Shown piece after piece: positions 6,428 through 12,095 of a stretch of 12,095 bases of DNA. The notes below the pieces were generated by a model. That model was not told the DNA's origin and did not search any database. It saw nothing but the letters and a program-made list of their open reading frames with translations. The position numbers and the translations under genes are program-made. Origin of the DNA: CAZACZ01 sp964483695 (GTDB taxonomy: Bacteria; Deinococcota; Deinococci; Deinococcales; Trueperaceae); contig CAZACZ010000082.1 of the NCBI GenBank assembly GCA_964483695.1, positions 1 to 12,095 on the forward strand. The letters run 5' to 3'. Position 1 is the stretch's first letter; every line of letters begins with the position of its first letter.

Positions 6428-7936
6428 CTACGCCCCTTCGTCCTCGAAGCGATACCGCAGCACCGGTCGACGCGCAGCGCGCACTTCGTCCAGGCGCCGC
6501 ACCGGCGTGTAGTACGGAGCGCCATGCAGGTACTCGGGATCGGCCGCGGCACGTTCCAGGATCGCCGCCAGCACCTCGGCGTAGGCGTCGAGGGTCTCGA
6601 GCGACTCGGTCTCGGTAGGCTCCACCATCATCGCTTCCTTGACGATGAGCGGGAAGTACACCGTCATCGGGTGCACGCCGTAGTCGAGCAGCGCCTTGGC
6701 GATGTCGAGCGTGCGCAGGCCGTGCGGCGGTTGCGCCACGAACTCGTGCATGTTGATGCGGTCGAAGGGGACGTCGAAGCCGATCTCCTTCAGCCGCATG
6801 CGCAGGTAGTTGGCGTTCAGCACCGCATGCCCGCTGACGTCGCGCAGGCCCTCCAGGCCGAGCGCGCGGATGTAGGCGTAGGCCCGCACCAGGTTGCCGA
6901 AGTTGCCGAAGAAGCTGCGCATCCTGCCGATCGATGCCGGTAGGTCGACGTCGAGGGCGTAGCCGCCGTCGCGCTCGACCACCAGCGGTACCGGCAGGAA
7001 CGGCCGCAGGTGTGCCTTGACGCCCACCGGGCCGGTGCCGGGGCCGCCCCCGCCGTGCGGCGTGGTGAACGTCTTGTGAAGGTTGAGGTGCACCACGTCG
7101 AAGCCCATGTCGCCCGGCCGGGCGCGGCCGACGATGGCGTTGAGGTTGGCGCCGTCGTAGTAGAGCTGCGCGCCATGAGCGTGCGCCGCCTCCGCGATGT
7201 CGAGGATGCGCCGCTCGAACAGGCCCAGGGTGTTGGGGTTGGTGAGCATCACCGCCGCGACGTGTGGCCCCAGCGCGGCACGCAGGGCCGCCACGTCGAC
7301 CTCGCCGTCGGTGCCCGTGGGCACCTCGAGCACGTCGTAGCCTGCCATCGCCGCGGTGGCGGGGTTGGTGCCGTGGGCGCCGTCCGGCACGATCACCAGT
7401 CGCCGCTGCCTGCCCTCGCCGTTCGCCTCGTGGTAGGCGCGGATCATCAACACGCCTGCCAGCTCGCCGTGCGCCCCGGCCGCGGGCTGCAGGCTGACGG
7501 CGTCCATGCCGGTGATGGCACCGAGGTCGCGTTGCAGCTCGAACATCAGTTGCAGCGCGCCTTGCGCCGTCTCCGGCGCCTGGTAGGGGTGGAGGTCCTG
7601 GAAGAGCCGCGCGGCTTCCTCGTGCACCTTCGGGTTGTACTTCATGGTGCAGCTGCCCAGCGGGTAGAAGTGGGTGTCGATGCTCACCTGGCGGTGGGCG
7701 AGTTGGGTGTAGTGCCGCACCAGGTCGAGCTCGGACACTTCGGGCAGGCGCGGCGGCGTCGCGCGTAGGTTCGTCTCCCCGAGCAGCTCCGCTAGGTCGA
7801 CGTCGTCGACCGTGGGCGGGTGCGCGGCCACTCGACCGGGGCGTGAGCGCTCGAACACCAGGGGGAAGTCGTGCGCGTGCGGACCGGCGGAAGGCCGCGC
7901 GGCCGCCTCGGGACCCGAAACCGGGTGCTCAGCCAT
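6428..7936 (-). CDS. gcvPB: Glycine dehydrogenase (decarboxylating) subunit 2, P-protein beta
   Basis: 502 aa, the usual size for the split P-protein C-terminal half. With GcvPA it forms the PLP-dependent enzyme that decarboxylates glycine and passes the aminomethyl group to the lipoyl arm of GcvH. The N-terminal 25 residues are a polar extension. The conserved GETNLRATPPRLPEVSEL and YPLGSCTMKYNP (91-102) follow, then VPDGAHGTNPATAAMAGY (183-200). The PLP-binding lysine is expected at Lys288 in VVHLNLHKTFTTPHGGGG. ATG 7936 overlaps the gcvPA stop by 8 nt, with AAGGAGG placed 6 nt before the start. Last gene of the gcv operon, ending 31 nt from a convergent gene. Confidence 0.97.
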   Translation of the reverse strand: MAEHPVSGPEAAARPSAGPHAHDFPLVFERSRPGRVAAHPPTVDDVDLAELLGETNLRATPPRLPEVSELDLVRHYTQLAHRQVSIDTHFYPLGSCTMKYNPKVHEEAARLFQDLHPYQAPETAQGALQLMFELQRDLGAITGMDAVSLQPAAGAHGELAGVLMIRAYHEANGEGRQRRLVIVPDGAHGTNPATAAMAGYDVLEVPTGTDGEVDVAALRAALGPHVAAVMLTNPNTLGLFERRILDIAEAAHAHGAQLYYDGANLNAIVGRARPGDMGFDVVHLNLHKTFTTPHGGGGPGTGPVGVKAHLRPFLPVPLVVERDGGYALDVDLPASIGRMRSFFGNFGNLVRAYAYIRALGLEGLRDVSGHAVLNANYLRMRLKEIGFDVPFDRINMHEFVAQPPHGLRTLDIAKALLDYGVHPMTVYFPLIVKEAMMVEPTETESLETLDAYAEVLAAILERAAADPEYLHGAPYYTPVRRLDEVRAARRPVLRYRFEDEGA

Positions 7937-9305
7937 GCACGGCCTCCTTCCGCGCGCTGCCCTGCGTGCTGCTCGCGTCCTCGCCCGTTCGCTCGCCGAT
8001 GCGGTCCAGCGCCGCGATCAGGGCGTCGATGTCCGCCTCGCTCAGGCTCTCGTTGGCGGCCAGCACGACCGCGTCGCCGAGGCCGTACTCGCTGGGCACG
8101 GGCACGCCTGCGTGCACACCGTGGCGCGCCAGGGCCGAACGGACCCGCTCGGGGTCGTGCCGCGTTGGCAGGACGAACTCGTCGAAGAAGCGTGCACCCC
8201 GCTGGGGCTGCATGCCCGCCGCCGCCAGCCGATCGGCCAAGCGGTGCGCCCGCGCGACCGACCCCGTGGCCAACGCCGCGAGCCCCTTCGGGCCGAGCGC
8301 CGCGACGTTGATGGTGGCCATCAGGGCGGTGAGCTGGTGGTTCGAGCAGATGTTGGACTTCGCCTTGCTACGGCGGATGTGCTGTTCGCGCGCCTGCAGC
8401 GTGAGCACGAAGGCGCGTCGGCCGTCGACGTCCTCCGTCTGGCCGACGAGCCGGCCGGGGAACTGCCGCAGCAACGCTTCGCCGACGACCAGGAACCCGA
8501 AGCTGGGGCCGCCGAAGTTCGTCGGGTTGCCCAGCCGCTGGCCGTCGCCGGCGGCGATGTCGGCACCGTAGGCGCCGGGCGGCGTCAGCAGCGCCAGGCT
8601 GAGGGGATCGACGGCGGCGAGCAGCAACGCGCCGGCATCGTGCGCGGCGTCGGCCAGCGCCGGCATGTCCTCGAGGTAGCCGAGGAAGTTCGGCTGCTGC
8701 GCGATCAGGCAGGCCACGTCGTCGGCCACGTCCGGCGACGGCGTGGTCAAGGGGTCGAGGTCGACGACGTCGATGGCGATCCCGAGCGGACGAAGGTAGG
8801 TAAGGAGCACCTCGCGCGTCTCCGGGTGCACGCCGCGGCTCACCAGCACGCGCTCGCGGCGCGTATGGCGCACCGCCAGCAACGCCCCTTCGGCGACCGC
8901 GGTGGCGCCGTCGTACATGCTGGCGTTGCTGACGTCCAACCCGGTCAGTTCCGCCATCACCGTCTGGTACTCGAAGGTGGCTTGCAGCACGCCCTGCGCG
9001 ACTTCCGGCTGGTACGGCGTGTAGGCAGTGACGAACTCGCTCTGCATGGCCAGGTGCGAGGTGACGGTCGGCATGAAGTGCCTTCGCATACCGCCGCCCA
9101 GGAAGTCGGGGCCCGCGACGACGTTCTTGCTCGCCAACGCCCGCAGATGCGCCAACAACTCGGCCTCGTGCATGGCCGGGGGGAGGTCGATGGCCGGGTC
9201 GCGAAGCGCCTCGGGCACGTCCTCGAAGAGCGCGTCGATGGCGTCGACGCCGATCGTCGCCAGCGCCCGCCGGACGTCATCCGGCGTGTGCGGAAGGTAG
9301 TGCAC
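7929..9305 (-). CDS. gcvPA: Glycine dehydrogenase (decarboxylating) subunit 1, P-protein alpha
   Basis: 458 aa, slightly longer than the roughly 440-450 aa family norm because of a polar C-terminal tail. Partner of GcvPB in the glycine decarboxylase tetramer. Family blocks are visible in order: FLGGGMRRHFMPTVTSHLA (68-86), TAYTPYQPEVAQG (93-105), DVSNASMYDGATAVAEG (124-140), GNPTNFGGPSFGFL (259-272) and QAREQHIRRSKAKSNIC (304-320). The GTG start immediately follows the gcvH stop (TGAGTG, no gap) with AGGAGG at 9311-9316, 5 nt upstream, so coupling to gcvH is likely. No frameshift or missing block. Confidence 0.97.
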   Translation of the reverse strand: MHYLPHTPDDVRRALATIGVDAIDALFEDVPEALRDPAIDLPPAMHEAELLAHLRALASKNVVAGPDFLGGGMRRHFMPTVTSHLAMQSEFVTAYTPYQPEVAQGVLQATFEYQTVMAELTGLDVSNASMYDGATAVAEGALLAVRHTRRERVLVSRGVHPETREVLLTYLRPLGIAIDVVDLDPLTTPSPDVADDVACLIAQQPNFLGYLEDMPALADAAHDAGALLLAAVDPLSLALLTPPGAYGADIAAGDGQRLGNPTNFGGPSFGFLVVGEALLRQFPGRLVGQTEDVDGRRAFVLTLQAREQHIRRSKAKSNICSNHQLTALMATINVAALGPKGLAALATGSVARAHRLADRLAAAGMQPQRGARFFDEFVLPTRHDPERVRSALARHGVHAGVPVPSEYGLGDAVVLAANESLSEADIDALIAALDRIGERTGEDASSTQGSARKEAVHG

Positions 9306-9695
9306 TCAGCCCTCCTCGGCCACCGCGGCCTGGTAGCCGTCCGCGTCCAACAGGTCGTCCAGTTCGGAGGCGTCGTCGACGCGGATGCGGAACATCCAGC
9401 CGCGTTGGTAGGGGTCTTCGTTCAGCGCTTCGGGCGCGCTGTCGAGCGCGGCGTTCACCGCCGCGACGATGCCGGAGACGGGGGCGTAGATGTCCGAGGC
9501 GGTCTTGACCGACTCGACCACGGCCACCTGCGCGCCCTTGCGCACCTGCTTCCCGACCTCGGGAAGCTCGACGAAGACCACGTCCCCGAGCTGCTCTTGG
9601 GCGTAGTCGGTGATGCCGACGGTGACGTGATCGTCGTCCTCGAGCCGAGCCCACTCGTGCGACGCGGCGTAGCGAAGGTCCTTGGGTGTGTTCAT
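9306..9695 (-). CDS. gcvH: Glycine cleavage system H protein (lipoyl carrier)
   Basis: 129 aa, the standard length. It shuttles the aminomethyl intermediate between the P-, T- and L-proteins on a lipoamide arm. The lipoylation site is Lys64 in AVVESVKTASDIYAP; DLRYAASHEWA at the N-terminus and GITDYAQEQLGDVVFVELP are typical. ATG 9695 has AAGGAGG at 9699-9705 only 3 nt upstream, somewhat close but strong. It lies 48 nt after gcvT and directly abuts gcvPA. Lipoate synthesis and attachment genes are not in the window. Confidence 0.98.
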   Translation of the reverse strand: MNTPKDLRYAASHEWARLEDDDHVTVGITDYAQEQLGDVVFVELPEVGKQVRKGAQVAVVESVKTASDIYAPVSGIVAAVNAALDSAPEALNEDPYQRGWMFRIRVDDASELDDLLDADGYQAAVAEEG

Positions 9696-9743
9696 GGTCC
9701 TCCTTCGACCCGTCCGCCGCGCTCGGCGGCGGGGTGCAGCGGT

Positions 9744-10802
9744 TCAAGCCTGGTAGAACGGCGGCGCGACCACCTGGGCGGGCACGCCCTGCCCGCGGAT
9801 CTCGACCTGCAGCTCTTGTCCTTCTCGTGCCAGGTCGGCGTCGACCCAGGCGAAGGCGATGGCGTCGCGCGTCAGCGGCGAGAGCGTGCCGGACGTCACC
9901 TCCCCGACGGCGGTCCCGCCTTTCAGCACACGGTAGCCCTGGCGCGGGATGCCGCGCTCGATCAGCCGCAGCCCCACCAGCCTGCGAGCGCAGCGCCGGC
10001 CCCAGATCGCGTCGCGTCCGTGGAACGCCTTGTCCTTCACCACCCACGCGAACGGCGTGCAGAGCGGGTTGGTGCGCTCGGTCAGTTCGTGCCCGTAGAG
10101 CGGGAACCCGGCCTCGAGGCGCAACGTGTCGCGCGCACCTAGGCCGCATGGCGTGGCGCCGGACTGCACCAGCAGGTTCCAGATCGCCTCGGCGTCGGTG
10201 GGATGGCAGAAGATCTCGAAACCGTCCTCGCCGGTGTAGCCGGTGCGGCTCACGCGCGCCGGGCAGCCGGAGAGCTGCACCTCCATGGTGGCGTTGCGCT
10301 TGAGGTCGGAGACGTCGTCGTCGAGCAGGCGCCCGAGCAGCAGCGGCGCACCCGGGCCCTGCAGCGCCAGCAGCGCCCACGAGTCGCTCTCGTCGATCAC
10401 GTGGACGTCGTAGCCGACGCTCAGGTCGCGCAGGTGATGCAGCACGGCGGCGACGTTGGAGGCGTTGGCCACCACCAGGTACTCCTGCTCCCGCTCGCGG
10501 TAGACGTAGAGGTCGTCGACGAGGCCGCCGCGGTCGTTCGGCAGCATGCTGTACTGCCCGCGCCCGAACTTCAGGCGGGCGGGGTCGTTCAGGGTGGCGT
10601 AACGCAGGAACTCGGTGGCGCCGTCGCCGAGCACGCGGATCTCGCCCATGTGGCTGACGTCGAACAGGCCGACGTCCTGGCGGACCGCAAGGTGCTCCTG
10701 GTTGATGCCGCCCTGGTAGTGCAGCGGCATGGCGTAGCCGGCGAACTCCACCATCCTGGCGCCGAGGGCCACGTGGGCATCGTGCAAGGGAGTGCGCTTC
10801 AC
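9744..10802 (-). CDS. gcvT: Glycine cleavage system T protein (aminomethyltransferase)
   Basis: 352 aa, near the usual 360. It transfers the one-carbon unit from GcvH-bound aminomethyl-lipoate to tetrahydrofolate, releasing ammonia. Conserved blocks: PLHDAHVALGARMVEFAGYAMP (5-26), GLFDVSHMGEIRV (45-57), GQYSMLPNDRGGLVDDLYVY (82-101) with the catalytic Asp at 96/97, ALQGPGA, SRTGYTGEDGFEIF, and the C-terminal GEVTSGTLSPLTRDAIAFAWV. GTG 10802 is the only start that places the family N-terminus correctly and sits 6 nt after an extended -10 box with no Shine-Dalgarno. First gene of gcvT-gcvH-gcvPA-gcvPB. No glycine riboswitch sequence is seen upstream. Confidence 0.97.
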   Translation of the reverse strand: MKRTPLHDAHVALGARMVEFAGYAMPLHYQGGINQEHLAVRQDVGLFDVSHMGEIRVLGDGATEFLRYATLNDPARLKFGRGQYSMLPNDRGGLVDDLYVYREREQEYLVVANASNVAAVLHHLRDLSVGYDVHVIDESDSWALLALQGPGAPLLLGRLLDDDVSDLKRNATMEVQLSGCPARVSRTGYTGEDGFEIFCHPTDAEAIWNLLVQSGATPCGLGARDTLRLEAGFPLYGHELTERTNPLCTPFAWVVKDKAFHGRDAIWGRRCARRLVGLRLIERGIPRQGYRVLKGGTAVGEVTSGTLSPLTRDAIAFAWVDADLAREGQELQVEIRGQGVPAQVVAPPFYQA

Positions 10803-10808
10803 GCTTCG

Positions 10809-10817
10809 ACGATATCA
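10809..10817 (-). promoter_or_regulatory. Probable leaderless promoter of the gcv operon
   Basis: Minus-strand TGATATCGT is an extended -10 (TG, A, TATCGT) ending 6 nt before the GTG start at 10802. Upstream -35 candidates such as CTGACC are at poor spacing. No ribosome site lies between box and start. The arrangement is identical in geometry to that of nfeD and the Fe-S carrier gene. Confidence 0.55.
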
Positions 10818-10910
10818 CGCAGGGGTTGGGTCAGTTTTCCCGTCGTGGAGGGTTACGACCGCCTCACGCGAGCGCCGGGACAATGGTATGCGCGCCGCGG
10901 GTCGCGAGCG

Positions 10911-10929
10911 GGGGAGGGCAGCCCTCCCC
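10911..10929 (-). terminator. GC-rich hairpin after mglA, probable terminator
   Basis: GGGGAGGGC (10911-10919) and GCCCTCCCC (10921-10929) are a perfect 9-bp inverted repeat around a single base. In practice this is an 8-bp stem with a CAG loop. It begins 6 nt past the mglA stop and separates mglBA from the gcv promoter. No T-run follows on the minus strand. Confidence 0.5.
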
Positions 10930-10935
10930 GCGAGG

Positions 10936-11526
10936 TCAGGCTTTCTGGGCGAGCTTCTCCAGGACCAGCGTCGCGACAGCTCGTAGCGGCTCGAACACGC
11001 CCTTGAACTCGGCCGCGACGGCCTCGAACAGCTGCGTCTTGCGTTCCGGGTCGAGCACCTGGCGGATCATGCCTAAGTCGAGCGCGTCGGGAAGATCGCG
11101 CTTGTTCACCTGGATGACGTACGGCACGTCCGACAGCCGGAGGTTGTACTCCTTGAGGTTCTCGCGCAGGTTGCGCAGGCTCTCGGCGTTGGCGCGCAGC
11201 CGCGACGGCGACGAGTCGGCGACGAACACCACGCCATCGACGCTGCGCAGGATGAGCTTGCGCGAGGAGTTGTAGAACACCTGGCCAGGCACGGTGTAGA
11301 GGTGGAAGCGCGTCTTGAACCCGTTCACCTTGCCCAGGTCGAGCGGCAGGAAGTCGAAGAACAACGTGCGCTCGTCCTCGGTCGCGAGCGACACCATCTC
11401 ACCCTTCGACTCGGCCGGCACCTGGTCGTAGATCTGCTTGAGGTTGGTGGTCTTGCCCGACAAGCCGGGGCCGTAGTAGACGATCTTGAAGTTGATCTCG
11501 CGGGCCGAGAAGTTGATGGTGCTCAT
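10936..11526 (-). CDS. mglA: MglA, Ras-like polarity/motility GTPase
   Basis: 196 aa small GTPase. In Myxococcus, MglA sets the leading cell pole and controls motility; Thermus homologues are structurally characterised. The P-loop is GPGLSGKTT at residues 19-27. The switch II motif PGQ is at 80-82, so the catalytic Gln falls at the family position 82. The base-recognition motif NKRD is at 141-144. Nothing essential is missing. The frame is open further upstream, but ATG 11526 gives the family N-terminus (MSTINFSAREINFKIVYYG) and overlaps the mglB stop as ATGA, with GAGG 5 nt upstream. It is co-transcribed and coupled with its GAP, mglB. No pilus or gliding genes are visible to say which process it polarises here. 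Confidence 0.97.
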   Translation of the reverse strand: MSTINFSAREINFKIVYYGPGLSGKTTNLKQIYDQVPAESKGEMVSLATEDERTLFFDFLPLDLGKVNGFKTRFHLYTVPGQVFYNSSRKLILRSVDGVVFVADSSPSRLRANAESLRNLRENLKEYNLRLSDVPYVIQVNKRDLPDALDLGMIRQVLDPERKTQLFEAVAAEFKGVFEPLRAVATLVLEKLAQKA

Positions 11527-12023
11527 GGCTTCCTCGTCCCGAACAGCCCGTCGAGCAGCGCTGCGGTGGAGTTGCTCCAGTCCTGGTTGAACTCGATGGC
11601 GGGCGCGCTCTCGGGGGCCGCCTCGAGCGCGAGGCGGATGGCGTCGGCCGCGTGCTTGGTGGCCAGCTTGACGCGCCCGAGCTGCGCGCCGGAGTCGAAC
11701 ACCGTCACCAGCAACGCTTCGGTGCCGAGCTCTTCGAGGTAGGTGCCGACTTCCGAACCCTGTTGCACCGTCTCCTTGAACCCGTCCTCGCCGAAGAGGT
11801 TGGCGATGGCGCGGTTGGCCGCGTAGTTCGACGCCACCAACGTCGCGAAGGAATCCAGCGACGGCGGCTTGGGCGCCCACATGGCGCGGACGTGCATCAA
11901 CACGAACCCCTTGCGGTCGATGACCAGCGCGTACCGCGCGCGGCTCTTGGCGAGCAGCTCGTGGAGGATGCCGTCCACCGCGTCGTAGGTGGCGCCGTAG
12001 AGATCGAGCGATGGCTCGAGCAT
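11523..12023 (-). CDS. mglB: MglB, roadblock/LC7-domain GTPase-activating protein
   Basis: 166 aa, similar to Thermus MglB. A dimeric roadblock-fold protein that stimulates GTP hydrolysis by MglA. Typical stretches are ARYALVIDRKGFVLMH, WAPKPPSLDSFATLVASNYAA and TEALLVTVFDSGAQLGRVKLATK. ATG 12023 (MLEPSLDLYGATYD) was chosen because it matches the family N-terminus as I recall it and because an extended -10 box ends 7 nt before it. An in-frame GTG 12032 and an ATG 12092 would add residues that do not look like the family and would place the promoter inside the gene. The stop overlaps the mglA start by 4 nt. Confidence 0.95.
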   Translation of the reverse strand: MLEPSLDLYGATYDAVDGILHELLAKSRARYALVIDRKGFVLMHVRAMWAPKPPSLDSFATLVASNYAANRAIANLFGEDGFKETVQQGSEVGTYLEELGTEALLVTVFDSGAQLGRVKLATKHAADAIRLALEAAPESAPAIEFNQDWSNSTAALLDGLFGTRKP

Positions 12024-12030
12024 GACGCTC

Positions 12031-12058
12031 ACTGTAGCAGCGAACCGGGCCGCGGCAA
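12031..12058 (-). promoter_or_regulatory. Probable leaderless promoter of mglBA
   Basis: Minus-strand TTGCCG (12058-12053), a 16-nt spacer and TACAGT (12036-12031) with TG one base upstream, i.e. TGCTACAGT. The -10 ends 7 nt before ATG 12023 and there is no Shine-Dalgarno. Among the leaderless candidates this one has the best -35. Confidence 0.6.
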
Positions 12059-12095
12059 CGTCGAACAGGCCACTTCGCGCTGGGGACGGCACTTC

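Noticed and set aside
7812..10142. A 776-codon plus-strand open frame opposite gcvPB, gcvPA, gcvH and gcvT
   Set aside because: It runs across four confident genes with conserved motifs and is a by-product of their GC-biased third positions.
10803..10935. A glycine riboswitch ahead of gcvT
   Set aside because: No recognisable aptamer sequence by eye, and the probable leaderless start leaves no room for one. A covariance search would settle it.
11527..11880. A longer mglA reading upstream through mglB
   Set aside because: The upstream part is low-complexity shadow sequence over mglB; ATG 11526 gives the exact family start and the ATGA overlap.
12024..12092. A longer mglB starting at 12092 or at GTG 12032
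   Set aside because: The extra residues do not match the MglB N-terminus as recalled, and the promoter-like box at 12031-12039 lies just before ATG 12023.

Overview
The window is high-GC and gene-dense, with no mobile element, CRISPR array or rRNA. It looks like a chromosomal segment of a member of the Deinococcota, possibly Truepera-like. The grounds are a Thermus/Deinococcus-type mglB-mglA pair, a glycine decarboxylase split into two subunits, a FloA flotillin next to NfeD and PhoH, and a dense pattern of leaderless starts. This taxonomic placement is inference from recalled protein families; no search was run.

Layout, left to right. (1) Positions 1-4140, minus strand: the operon nfeD > floA > unknown 263-aa protein > phoH, tightly packed with 0- to 4-nt junctions and cut by the window edge inside phoH. 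It joins a membrane serine protease, its flotillin partner, a membrane-anchored disordered protein of unknown function and a PhoH ATPase. Its order recalls the Bacillus yqeZ-yqfA-...-phoH cluster. (2) Positions 4286-5680, plus strand: a CNNM/CorC-family membrane protein, divergent from nfeD. (3) Positions 5702-5777, minus strand: tRNA-Trp(CCA) with its own promoter at about 5850-5879. (4) Positions 5971-6396, plus strand: an A-type Fe-S cluster carrier. (5) Positions 6428-10802, minus strand: a complete glycine cleavage operon gcvT > gcvH > gcvPA > gcvPB. The shared L-protein (lpd) and glyA are not here. (6) Positions 10936-12023, minus strand: mglB > mglA, a polarity GTPase and its roadblock-domain GAP.

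Regulation. Transcription-unit-leading genes (nfeD, gcvT, mglB, the Fe-S carrier and, less clearly, the CorC-like gene) have an extended -10 box (TGnTAnnnT-like) ending only 5-7 nt before the start codon and no Shine-Dalgarno sequence. Their mRNAs are therefore probably leaderless. Most internal operon genes carry AGGAGG-type ribosome binding sites and are coupled to the preceding stop codon. Transcription-unit ends carry GC-rich hairpins without U-tracts.

No stretch longer than 300 bases lacks a gene. No clear new defence or mobile system is visible. The least explained item is the 263-aa protein between floA and phoH.
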